Shown in pieces: positions 26,221 to 34,271 of a DNA stretch of 64,000 nt (its first letter is position 1; every line of letters starts with the position of its first letter). The stretch is from Bacteroidales bacterium WCE2008 (lineage in GTDB: Bacteria; Bacteroidota; Bacteroidia; Bacteroidales; UBA932): the NCBI GenBank assembly GCA_900167925.1, contig FUZM01000006.1, positions 50,063-114,062 on the forward strand, written 5' to 3'. The notes under the pieces are model-generated. The model searched no databases. It was not told the DNA's origin and saw only the letters and a list, made by a program, of their open reading frames with translations. The translations under genes and the position numbers were made by a program.

Positions 26221-27207
26221 ATGGAATATCTTGACGGAAAGCGATACAACACCTTCGTGGGGTACTACCGCAGACGCTACGGAGAGCGCCTGCAGAAGCT
26301 CGTGATCGACGCCGGATTCACCTGCCCGAACCGCGACGGGACCAAGGGTGTCGGCGGTTGCACATACTGCAACAACGACGCCTTTCATCCTGGCTACAGC
26401 ACTCCCGGGAAAAGCCTTGCAAGGCAGATCGACGAAGGCATAGAGTTCCACAAGGTCCGCTACCGCAACACCTCGCATTACATCGCCTACTTCCAGGCCT
26501 ATTCCAACACATACGCCCCTCTCCCGAGACTCAGGCAGCTGTACGCCGAAGCCCTGAGCCATCCCGACATCGTCGGCATCGATATCGGCACCAGACCCGA
26601 CTGCGTCGATGAAGAGAAACTCGACTGGCTCCGCGACCTCAAAGAAGGCCGGGCGCTCGAAGGATGGTCCCGCGAGATCGCCGGCAAAGAGATCCATGCG
26701 CCGCTGGTGACGGTCGAATACGGGATAGAATCATGCTACGACCGGACTCTCGAACGGATCAACAGGGGACATGATTTCGCAACGGCGGAAAGGGCTGTCC
26801 GCATGAGCGCGGAGCGGGGACTCGACGTCGGGGCCCATTTCATACTGGGACTGCCCGGCGAGACCAGAGAGATGCTGCTCGAGCAGTGTTCCGCGATCAG
26901 CAGTCTGCCGCTGCTGTCGGTCAAGTTCCACCAGCTTCAGTTCGTCAAGGGGACTAAAATGGAGGCAGAACATGACGCCCATCCGGAGGACTTCCTGTCC
27001 TTCGAACTGCCGGAGTACATCGATTTCGTCATCGATATACTCGAGAGGCTGAGGCCTGATCTGTTTATTGAAAGGATTGCCGGAGAAGTGCCGCCGAGAT
27101 TCGTGCGCGAAACGCGCTGGGGGCTGATCCGGAATTTCGAGATATTGCATCTCCTGGATGCCGGACTCGAGAAGAGAGATACCCGCCAGGGAGCGAAGTA
27201 TCTTTAG
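26221..27207 (+). CDS. Radical SAM protein, TIGR01212/YhcC family
   Basis: 328 residues. The 4Fe-4S ligands are Cys35, Cys47 and Cys50 (CPNRDGTKGVGGCTYC), the spacing typical of this family rather than the common Cx3Cx2C. Later motifs: GIDIGTRPDC, TVEYGIESCYDRTLERINRGHD, and HFILGLPGE. Reaction not established for the family; possibly tRNA- or protein-modifying. The stop codon overlaps the convergent nucleotidyltransferase stop by 4 nt. Confidence 0.92.
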   Translation: MEYLDGKRYNTFVGYYRRRYGERLQKLVIDAGFTCPNRDGTKGVGGCTYCNNDAFHPGYSTPGKSLARQIDEGIEFHKVRYRNTSHYIAYFQAYSNTYAPLPRLRQLYAEALSHPDIVGIDIGTRPDCVDEEKLDWLRDLKEGRALEGWSREIAGKEIHAPLVTVEYGIESCYDRTLERINRGHDFATAERAVRMSAERGLDVGAHFILGLPGETREMLLEQCSAISSLPLLSVKFHQLQFVKGTKMEAEHDAHPEDFLSFELPEYIDFVIDILERLRPDLFIERIAGEVPPRFVRETRWGLIRNFEILHLLDAGLEKRDTRQGAKYL

Positions 27208-28220
27208 AGATTGCCGCGGACAAGGTCGGCCATATAACCGAAGAACTCCTTACGCCCATATTTCAGAGAGAACGGAAGACGTTTCAGAATGCGCCTGACC
27301 GTGTCTGTCTTGCGCCTGAATGCCGACGATTTCTCTGCGTCGGCCCGGCCATCGGCATGGTGCCCAAAATTGCCGCCCTCGAGGATGATGTCCATGAGAG
27401 GATCCGGAGGCGGAAGGGTGTCGGAAGAATATGGATGAGAGTTGCAGCCGAGATGGGCGGAAAGGAAAGACGCCAGCAGACGGTTCCATTGTTCCAGTCC
27501 AGTGCTGCTATATATTCCTGCTAGAACAGGCTTGCTGTAGCTGCCTTCGAGACTGCGGTATGCGACCGTCATGTCGCAGATCTGACGCAGGCCTACTCCC
27601 GATGTCATGCAGTGCTTGAGAATATGGGCGGAGAGCATCAGAAGAGTCGCATACGGGCTCGGGACCTCCGGAAGATCACGTCGGCGGAGATCATAGTAAC
27701 GGCGGTGCTGGTCGATCCAGATGCCGTCGAAAAGGTATCGTACACTGCCGTCGGGCGATTTTATGATCCCGACCCCGAGAGAAGAGATTGTCGAGACCGC
27801 CTTGTCGAAGGCTGAGCCCGGAAAATACAGGTCGAGATCCCCGCATTCCCTGAGTTCGGGATGGAGGTAGAAAGCGGCGACTTCCGGCCCTTTCATGACT
27901 ACCGGCCTGAGCCCTTCGGCGTTGAAGACCTTGTCGAGCCGGGTGCGGACCTCGGAAATCCTGGCGGAGGCCCGGGCGATGCCGTCGGCCTTTTTCATGA
28001 GCTTCATAAGAACTTGGCCGGGGATGTCGTTGCCGTCCGGAAGATGCGATACTCCTCTGAAGACAAGCCCCGTGACGGTCTGTGTAGAGGCGAGATAAAC
28101 TATATCCTCCCATTCCTTTTCGGAGAGAATGAGAGGATACTCTATGTCTTTTTCTTCCAGCCCGCCGCGAAGCAGGGTGAAGAAAGCTTCTATTGTTTTG
28201 TCAGACCATATTTTTCCCAT
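27204..28220 (-). CDS. Nucleotidyltransferase-fold protein (NTP_transf_5) ending the EPS operon
   Basis: 338 residues. The core LRPVVMKGPEVAAFYL...RECGDLDLYF has the GDLDLYF carboxylates of the minimal nucleotidyltransferase fold, as in Pfam NTP_transf_5. Such genes recur with PqqD-like chaperones and HPr-kinase-like genes in exopolysaccharide loci of Gram-negative bacteria, where the role is unproved. Its start overlaps the PqqD-like gene by 31 nt, so the two are translationally linked. Last gene of the leftward EPS locus. Confidence 0.8.
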   Translation of the reverse strand: MGKIWSDKTIEAFFTLLRGGLEEKDIEYPLILSEKEWEDIVYLASTQTVTGLVFRGVSHLPDGNDIPGQVLMKLMKKADGIARASARISEVRTRLDKVFNAEGLRPVVMKGPEVAAFYLHPELRECGDLDLYFPGSAFDKAVSTISSLGVGIIKSPDGSVRYLFDGIWIDQHRRYYDLRRRDLPEVPSPYATLLMLSAHILKHCMTSGVGLRQICDMTVAYRSLEGSYSKPVLAGIYSSTGLEQWNRLLASFLSAHLGCNSHPYSSDTLPPPDPLMDIILEGGNFGHHADGRADAEKSSAFRRKTDTVRRILKRLPFSLKYGRKEFFGYMADLVRGNL

Positions 28221-28450
28221 AGTCCTGTTATATCGGAGGCTTCCGCCGAGGCGGTCGCGGAGTCCATTCCGTACTCTTTTTCAAGATAGGAGACGACGTC
28301 TTCCAGAGCGAATTCCTTCGCAGCAAAGGCAGCCCAGATCTGGCTGAAACTATCGTTGACTTCGAGGTCCCTTTCCCCGTGTTCTCCGGGGATTACAAGA
28401 AGGAATCTGCCTCTTAGTCCGGTAATCCGGCAGTCTTCGCGGAGTCTCAT
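28190..28450 (-). CDS. PqqD-family protein (peptide chaperone-like)
   Basis: 86 residues. The winged-helix PqqD fold is suggested by GRFLLVIPGE, EVNDSFSQIWAAF and DVVSYLEKEYG, matching the typical VNxxGxxIWxLL pattern loosely. Known PqqD proteins bind RiPP precursor peptides and hand them to radical SAM enzymes, but no radical SAM maturase lies in this operon; related proteins occur in EPS loci. It overlaps the genes on both sides (4 nt with HAD, 31 nt with the nucleotidyltransferase). Confidence 0.75.
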   Translation of the reverse strand: MRLREDCRITGLRGRFLLVIPGEHGERDLEVNDSFSQIWAAFAAKEFALEDVVSYLEKEYGMDSATASAEASDITGLWEKYGLTKQ

Positions 28451-28851
28451 CGGCCTATATGGAACAGTCTCTTGAAGAAGGACCTCTTCTTGTGCCTCCT
28501 CCTCGGAGTCTTGGATACAATCTCGTAGATTGTACCCCAGTCAGGCAGGCCGCCGAGATTATGGTCGTCTATATAGACATCGGCGATTACTTTGGCCGAC
28601 TTCTTCATTGTTTCTTTAAATTGCATTCCGCTGGGGCGGTTACTGTTGACAGCGTAGAACTCGAGGCCTCTGTCTTTGCAGAATTTTATGGCCTCGTCAA
28701 GGAGTTCGCCGTCTCTTGCCGTCCAAAGTATCAGCTGGTGGCCGTCTGCCTTCAAGTCAAGTAGTGTTTCTATGGCAAACGGCAGTTCTTTTCCGATTTT
28801 GGGATATTTGTGTTCAACAATGGTCCCGTCAAAATCAACTGCTATGATCAT
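28447..28851 (-). CDS. HAD-like phosphatase, BT0820-type
   Basis: 134 residues, a minimal HAD hydrolase without a cap: nucleophile motif DFDGTIVEH at the N-terminus, WTAR for motif II, and a DVYIDDHNLGG acid motif III/IV. Small enzymes of this sort are phosphatases of unknown substrate. It starts 3 nt after the wzc stop; no low-molecular-weight tyrosine phosphatase (Wzb) is visible in the locus, so it could act on the kinase or on a sugar phosphate. This is an inference from position. Confidence 0.85.
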   Translation of the reverse strand: MIIAVDFDGTIVEHKYPKIGKELPFAIETLLDLKADGHQLILWTARDGELLDEAIKFCKDRGLEFYAVNSNRPSGMQFKETMKKSAKVIADVYIDDHNLGGLPDWGTIYEIVSKTPRRRHKKRSFFKRLFHIGR

Positions 28852-28854
28852 TTT

Positions 28855-31239
28855 TTATTCTTTCTCCCCGTAACCATACCCGTAACCGTAGCCATACCCA
28901 TAGCCATAACCGTAGCCGTAACCGTAACCATGTCCATAGCCGTAGCCGAAACCATGTCTGAGTATGCCTCCGTTTAGGATGATTCCCGGATTCTTTAGTT
29001 TTCCACTATTGTTCAGTTCGTCAATGGTCGGCAGGTTGCGGCGGTCCATCTGGCCGCTTCGTATGATGAACAGGTTCATGTCAACGACGCGGTTGATGAT
29101 CATCGAGTCTGCTACCACATTGAACGGTACACAGTCAAGGATTATATATTCGTAAGTCTTTTTCAGTTCATCGATAAGGTCGTCAAAACGCTTCCTGCTG
29201 AGGAGCTCGGTAGGGTTCGGCGGTATATGGCCGGCCGGAATGAGGTCGACTCCGTTAAGTACGTCATCGTAGATTATGCTTGCGACTTCAACTTTCTCAT
29301 CGTAGATATAGTTGGTAAGTCCGACAGTCCTGTGCTTCATTCCGAACAGGCTGGAAACAGACCTCTTGCGGAGGTCGAGGTCGACGATGATGACTTTCTT
29401 CTTGGCGTCTGCCAGGCAGGCGGCGATATTGGTTGTAAGGAAGGTCTTTCCGGCTCCGACCATGAGCGAAGTCGTCGAGATCACCATGTTTTCTTTTCCT
29501 TCCGGTTTCATGAAGTCCAGGTCGGTGCAGAGGATTCTCATCGCTTCTGTAAACAACCCCTTCGAGTTAGGGTCATAAGCGAGAGAGATAGAATCGTTCT
29601 TGGCCCTCTTTACCCACTTCTTCTGCTTCTTCATCGGTATTTCGGCGATGAACGGAACCTTGACAATCTCTTCGACGTCTTTTCTCGAATATACCTTGTT
29701 GTCCAGGAACATCTTGAACAGCATTACTACGGCAGGAACCAGCAGACCCATGAGGACTGCGAGCAGCATCATCCTCTGGCGGCTTGGATATACCGGGACA
29801 GGGGAGCCTTCCGCGGAATCGAACATGATCGCGTTGTCATCGACCATCGCCTGCGAGAGTTCGTTCTCTTCTCTCTTGTTGAGGAGGTAGATGTAGAGGT
29901 CTTCCTTTATGCTGAGCTGGCGCTCCATCTGGCGCATCTCGATAGCCTTCTCCGGCATCTCGGTAAACTTCTCCATCGCCGTGGCTTCCTGGCGCAGAAG
30001 GTCTCTCTTCTGCACGTTCAGGCTGGTCATGAGATTGTCGATGGTTCCGAGAATATTCTGCTTCATGGAGATCATCGCGTCTTCGATCTGCATTACCGCC
30101 GGGCTGACGCTGCTGCTGGCCTTCTCGAGACGGTCTCTCTTGATTACCAGATCGTTGTACTGGGAGATAGCCTGGTCCAGGTTGGCGTCGTTAAGTCCGG
30201 TATTGGCAGGGATGACTTCGAAGGAGTCCATGGAACCGCGGACATAATCACGGAGGTATTCGGCAATCGAGAGATTGGTCTCGACCTGGGAAATATCCGA
30301 ACCATAGCTACGGCTTTCCGAAAGATATTCCGCAGCATCGGCATTGGCATCCAGCAGTTTCTTTGTAGACCTGTAGCCGGACATCATGTCTTCGACATCG
30401 CTGAGTTCCTTGCGGATTATCTTTATTCGGCTGTCAATGAATTCGGCAGTATTGACTGCAACCTTGTTCTTTTCTTTTACGGCCTCTTCATTGTACCTGT
30501 AGACAATGGCCGTGAGGATGTCGTTCGCTCTCTGGAGAGAGAAGTCCTGGATAGAAAGATTCAATACCGTCTCGGCGGAGTTGTTCTGGGAGATGCTCAG
30601 GGCTGAACTATAAGCCGCCGCTGCCTGACTTACAGGAATCTTCTGGATATAAATCGCTTCCCCAAACCAGTGCTTGCCAAGATTGCGTGTCTTGTCGATA
30701 GTAAAGGAGCCGTCTCCTATCTTGACTTTGTCGCCGTAGGATACCACTACATTCTTCTGGCCGAGACTGGAGAGATCCAGCTCGATTGTCTTGCTGTCTC
30801 TCGGAGTCGCCTTGATCGTGAAATAACCGATAGGGTTATCTTCCCTTGAGAAGAAAATGCGTATCGGCGCATTCCTGTAAAGTTCGATGTTGCGAAGACC
30901 GACGTGGTGGATATAGTTCACGTCGATGTTCAGATCTTTTACTACCTCGGCCATGAGGGTCTTGGACTTGAGCTGCAGCATTTCATTTGACATACTGACG
31001 CTATTGATCAGGTTGCTGTAGTTGTCCAGTTTTGTGGTGGCTCTGGTATTACTCGGATTCTTGATAATTATGGTCGCATTGCTCCTGTAGGAGAAAGGAG
31101 TCTTGGCATATCTGTAGCTGGTGAAGGCGACGGCAAGCCCTATACACAGCACGAACCAGTACCAATGGTTCAGCAGATAGAAGAAAATGTCGACCAGATT
31201 TATCTGTCCGCTATTTTTCTGATTGTTGCCGTTTTCCAT
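28855..31239 (-). CDS. Wzc-like polysaccharide co-polymerase and tyrosine autokinase with Gly-Tyr tail
   Basis: 794 residues. Wzz domain with a first helix at about 30-50, long periplasmic coiled coils, a second helix near 500-520, then a BY-kinase domain: Walker A GAGKT, Walker A' VIIVDLDLRKRS, Walker B YIILDC. The C-terminus has 12 Tyr in Gly-Tyr dipeptides (28867-28956), the autophosphorylated tail that controls chain length and export. The regular repeat is unusual. It lies 3 nt from the Wza-like gene. Confidence 0.94.
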   Translation of the reverse strand: MENGNNQKNSGQINLVDIFFYLLNHWYWFVLCIGLAVAFTSYRYAKTPFSYRSNATIIIKNPSNTRATTKLDNYSNLINSVSMSNEMLQLKSKTLMAEVVKDLNIDVNYIHHVGLRNIELYRNAPIRIFFSREDNPIGYFTIKATPRDSKTIELDLSSLGQKNVVVSYGDKVKIGDGSFTIDKTRNLGKHWFGEAIYIQKIPVSQAAAAYSSALSISQNNSAETVLNLSIQDFSLQRANDILTAIVYRYNEEAVKEKNKVAVNTAEFIDSRIKIIRKELSDVEDMMSGYRSTKKLLDANADAAEYLSESRSYGSDISQVETNLSIAEYLRDYVRGSMDSFEVIPANTGLNDANLDQAISQYNDLVIKRDRLEKASSSVSPAVMQIEDAMISMKQNILGTIDNLMTSLNVQKRDLLRQEATAMEKFTEMPEKAIEMRQMERQLSIKEDLYIYLLNKREENELSQAMVDDNAIMFDSAEGSPVPVYPSRQRMMLLAVLMGLLVPAVVMLFKMFLDNKVYSRKDVEEIVKVPFIAEIPMKKQKKWVKRAKNDSISLAYDPNSKGLFTEAMRILCTDLDFMKPEGKENMVISTTSLMVGAGKTFLTTNIAACLADAKKKVIIVDLDLRKRSVSSLFGMKHRTVGLTNYIYDEKVEVASIIYDDVLNGVDLIPAGHIPPNPTELLSRKRFDDLIDELKKTYEYIILDCVPFNVVADSMIINRVVDMNLFIIRSGQMDRRNLPTIDELNNSGKLKNPGIILNGGILRHGFGYGYGHGYGYGYGYGYGYGYGYGYGYGEKE
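28867..28956 (-). repeat. Hexanucleotide repeat encoding the Gly-Tyr tail
   Basis: Ten successive Gly-Tyr dipeptides plus two more after His, encoded by degenerate GGN-TAY units. The tract could change length by slippage or recombination without losing frame. Confidence 0.85.
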
Positions 31240-31242
31240 AGT

Positions 31243-32013
31243 TTATTGTTTAGACGAATTCCAAAGCAGGATATAAACGACAGCAGAGCCGATTCCTACA
31301 ATGGTGTTGACAAGGGTCATAGCTGTCTGACCGCTTGTCGAGAACCTTAAGCCTCGCGGCTTTACGTAGACTATATCGTTCTGCTGAAGATAAAAGACAG
31401 GAGACATGAACAAGTCTTTGGACTGCAGGTTTATCGAGTATGCCTTGTTCTCTCCATTCTCTTTTCGGATTACCATCACGTCCTTTATCTTTGCGTTATC
31501 TGAAGTTCCTCCTGAATTTGCTATCACCTGAAGGATATTTATCTTATTGTCGTCAACCTTGAGCACGTTCTGTCCGGCTTCTCCAAGGACGGTTACCGAA
31601 AAGTTAGTGAGATTGATCCGTATGACAGGGTCTTTTATATATCCTCTGGAGATTATCTCGTATTTGAGGTGGTCGCTTACCTGGCGCATAGTATAACCCC
31701 CGACATGGATTTTGCCCAATACCGGGAAGTCTATGTTTCCGTTGTTGTCGACGGTATATTCGGCAGCAGCAGTCTCGCCGTCAGAACTGGTGGCCGTGCC
31801 TAATGGGAAGAAAGGAGCTGCAAGTTCGCTTTCTTCGCTGAGAACCTGAATAGCCAGCTTATCTCCTGATTGTATCTTCAGTTCAGGAGGCTGGACACCG
31901 GGGAAGGTCTTGTAGTATTCGATGTCTCTAAGATACCCTATTTTCGCCGGGGTTGCGCAAGATGCAAGCGTTATCAGCAACGCTACAGTCATTAGTCTTA
32001 GTACGTTCTTCAT
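31243..32013 (-). CDS. Wza-like polysaccharide export lipoprotein
   Basis: 256 residues. Signal peptide with lipobox LASC/A, a polysaccharide export (poly_export/SLBB) domain (ELKIQSGDKLAIQVLS; GYTMRQVSDHLKYEI; VTVLGEAGQNVLKV), then an SLBB-like segment and a C-terminal helix (about 235-252, LVNTIVGIGSAVVYILLW). It forms the outer-membrane channel for EPS together with the Wzc homologue encoded next. Its first 86 nt are also the 3' end of the preceding glycosyltransferase gene in another frame. Confidence 0.93.
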   Translation of the reverse strand: MKNVLRLMTVALLITLASCATPAKIGYLRDIEYYKTFPGVQPPELKIQSGDKLAIQVLSEESELAAPFFPLGTATSSDGETAAAEYTVDNNGNIDFPVLGKIHVGGYTMRQVSDHLKYEIISRGYIKDPVIRINLTNFSVTVLGEAGQNVLKVDDNKINILQVIANSGGTSDNAKIKDVMVIRKENGENKAYSINLQSKDLFMSPVFYLQQNDIVYVKPRGLRFSTSGQTAMTLVNTIVGIGSAVVYILLWNSSKQ

Positions 32014-33151
32014 ACAAGTTCAAGAAATTAGATATCATACCTTTTTCGGTGAATACCGAAAGATAATGATTTCTTGCGTTATTTGAAAATTTTTCGTGTG
32101 TTTTGTTGTCGCTGCAAACGCTTGTAATAGCGTCAGACAGGGCTTCAGGGGCCATTATGCCGACGTTAAGCCCCGAATATCCATGCTCGTTGACCCAAGA
32201 TACTCCGGACTCCGGAATTCTGGTGGCTACCACAGGTTTACCGCAGGACATGGCCTCGATCTGGACTATTCCGAAAGCTTCGGTCTTCATCACCGAACTG
32301 AGAACGAAGACGTCGCATGCTCCGAAATAGCCGGGAACGTCTTCCTTTGCCATGAATCCGAGAAGCTTGACCTTATCTTCCAGCCCGGCGGCTGAGATCA
32401 TGCCCCTCAATTTGCTATCCAACGGCCCTTTCCCTCCTATCAGGACTATGTAGTCATCGGGCAGGTTCCGGGCTGCCTGGACGAGGTATTCAAACCCTTT
32501 GTACGGGACCAGACGTCCCAGGGAGAATACTATCTTCTTGTCCTTGTAAAGCTTCTTTATCTCCTTGACCTTTACATCGTCTGGCTCGACGGGCCTGATG
32601 CCGATAGGAATATATGTTGTCTTGTCCTGGACTTTCTTCAGATACGGCGAATCCCGGACATATACCGGGGTTGTCCCGACTACCTTCTCAGCTCTGCGTA
32701 TGAGCCATGACTGAAGAGGCTTATATAGCATCAGAAACACCTTCTGGGATAGTATATCGCTGTGCCAGTGCAGGAATACCCGGCCTTTATAACCACTCAG
32801 GAAGAGAGCCAGGGCGGCCATCGGGTCAGGGTGATGGACATGGATGATATCATATTCGCTGCAGTGCCGGCGCAGATATCGTACCATCGCCGGAGAAATC
32901 ATGGTAGCAGCTATCTTGGCCATGGCGCGGACTATCAGGACGCGCCCATGACCGTTGAACCTGATGACCTTGCATTCATCGGTTTCCGAGATCCGGGATT
33001 TGTCCTCGTCATCGACAGGATCGGAGTCCAGAGTCGCACAAAGCATGTCGCAGTCGACACCTTCGGCAGAAAGGCCTGCGGTCACGTCCCACATTACTTT
33101 CTCGACGCCTCCCCTTATCGGGTAGAACTTGCCTAATTGTAATACTTTCAT
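31928..33151 (-). CDS. Glycosyltransferase family 4
   Basis: 407 residues, GT-B fold. N-terminal GKFYPIRGGVEKVMWDV, then FSLGRLVPYKGFEYLVQA and the C-terminal EAFGIVQIEAMSCGKPVVAT with the family's nucleotide-sugar Glu motif (EX7E). Transfers a sugar with retention to the growing lipid-linked repeat unit at the cytoplasmic face. Donor and acceptor unknown. The last ~28 residues run 86 nt into the wza-like gene in a different frame, longer than most relatives, perhaps after loss of an earlier stop. Confidence 0.9.
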   Translation of the reverse strand: MKVLQLGKFYPIRGGVEKVMWDVTAGLSAEGVDCDMLCATLDSDPVDDEDKSRISETDECKVIRFNGHGRVLIVRAMAKIAATMISPAMVRYLRRHCSEYDIIHVHHPDPMAALALFLSGYKGRVFLHWHSDILSQKVFLMLYKPLQSWLIRRAEKVVGTTPVYVRDSPYLKKVQDKTTYIPIGIRPVEPDDVKVKEIKKLYKDKKIVFSLGRLVPYKGFEYLVQAARNLPDDYIVLIGGKGPLDSKLRGMISAAGLEDKVKLLGFMAKEDVPGYFGACDVFVLSSVMKTEAFGIVQIEAMSCGKPVVATRIPESGVSWVNEHGYSGLNVGIMAPEALSDAITSVCSDNKTHEKFSNNARNHYLSVFTEKGMISNFLNLYEERTKTNDCSVADNACILRNPGENRVS

Positions 33152-33155
33152 GACG

Positions 33156-33190
33156 CTATAGATCTTTCGTTTGACTCAGGATGACAGAAA
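33156..33190. repeat. Possible dispersed repeat forming a gene's 3' end
   Basis: Sequence gatctttcg...gactcaggatgacag at 33163-33186. Near-identical strings recur between genes in many Bacteroidota genomes (recalled, not searched) and translate as VILSEAKDL-like tails. Only one copy is seen in this window. Confidence 0.35.
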
Positions 33191-34271
33191 AGAGTTCTTT
33201 CCAGCCGTTGGCCGCAGGGGAGGCCGGCCTGGATGGCGGGACCGGTGAGAATCTTCCGTATTGTTTTCTTACGATCTCGCCCATGAGAGAAGCCAGATTA
33301 TCCGGATTGCTTGCTTCGAAGAATGCCACGGACTTGGCTCCTGCCGCGGTTTCATGAGCGTATGGCAGATCGGCTATGATCATAGGCTTGCCTGACGGAA
33401 GGAATTCCGAAATCGGCAGACCCCATGTCTCGACTCTTGAAGGGAATACCAGACAGGCCGATTTCCCGTAATGGTCATATAGCTCCTCCTTGCTCATGAG
33501 CCCGTGGAAATCTATCGATTCCACCTTTCCCCAGCGCTTGTAGAGCCACTTCGCATAGCGGTTTTCGTCTCCGCTTACCGTGATTACCGTCCTGAATTTG
33601 TCTTTGCCGAAACGGTTCTCCAGTATCACTGAAGCCTCGCAAAGGGTCTCGAAATTCTTATGGCAGTCCGGAGTGGCAGGATAGATGAACACCGGAATTC
33701 CGGAAGGGTCTCCTTTTATCTGTGGCACTTCGAAATGCGGCGGAGCCACGATTATCTTCTCCTCAGGGAATTTCAGCATGTCCGACAGACCCTTTCTGAA
33801 CCAGTCCTGCTGGACTATCAGAAAGTCGTTCTTGTGGACGTTTATCCTGTAGGCGAACCTTGTAAGCATCGCGAACAGCGGAATCTTGAAATCCATCCGG
33901 AAATCTTTTGCCTTTATCTTCATGAAAGGGAAAGATGTGTGGCAGTATACGGCCCTTCGGGCTGCATGGACGCGAGGGGTCGTATCATGAAGCGACAGCC
34001 AGAGATCGACCGGCCCCAGCCGGCGCGATATTCCGGCCATGGTGACATATTCGCACCATAGCCTGCGGCACCAGCCTTTGACGCTCCACGGGATTTCGAT
34101 ATAATCGATCCCAGGGAAGTCACATAGCTCTCTGGAATGGACCAGAGCGGTAACTTTGTATTCTCTGCAGGAAGAGAGGTATCCCAGACAGTCTCTGAGT
34201 ACTGTCAGAGTGCCGCCTTTACGTATGTTGACGGCGGAGATTACGAGATGCTTCTGAATAGTGCTATCCAT
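33156..34271 (-). CDS. Glycosyltransferase family 4
   Basis: 371 residues. N-terminal SAVNIRKGGTLTVLRDCLGYL and C-terminal YGKSACLVFPSRVETWGLPISEFLPSGKPMI identify the GT4 type that has Glu in ETWGLPISE. The last residues, VILSQTKDL, look like the translation of a dispersed intergenic repeat that has entered the 3' end (33156-33190). It overlaps the next upstream glycosyltransferase by 31 nt, which indicates coupled translation. Confidence 0.88.
   Translation of the reverse strand: MDSTIQKHLVISAVNIRKGGTLTVLRDCLGYLSSCREYKVTALVHSRELCDFPGIDYIEIPWSVKGWCRRLWCEYVTMAGISRRLGPVDLWLSLHDTTPRVHAARRAVYCHTSFPFMKIKAKDFRMDFKIPLFAMLTRFAYRINVHKNDFLIVQQDWFRKGLSDMLKFPEEKIIVAPPHFEVPQIKGDPSGIPVFIYPATPDCHKNFETLCEASVILENRFGKDKFRTVITVSGDENRYAKWLYKRWGKVESIDFHGLMSKEELYDHYGKSACLVFPSRVETWGLPISEFLPSGKPMIIADLPYAHETAAGAKSVAFFEASNPDNLASLMGEIVRKQYGRFSPVPPSRPASPAANGWKELFSVILSQTKDL

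Noticed and set aside
27204..28450. Complete RiPP biosynthetic cluster based on the PqqD-like gene
   Set aside because: No radical SAM maturase, peptidase or precursor adjoins it; the radical SAM gene at 26221 is of the YhcC type, convergent, and lies in its own transcription unit.
29227..30606. 459-codon open frame on the plus strand opposite the wzc-like gene
   Set aside because: Antisense shadow of a clearly recognised kinase gene; the translation has no domain signature and an unnatural Asp/Val/Arg/His-rich composition.
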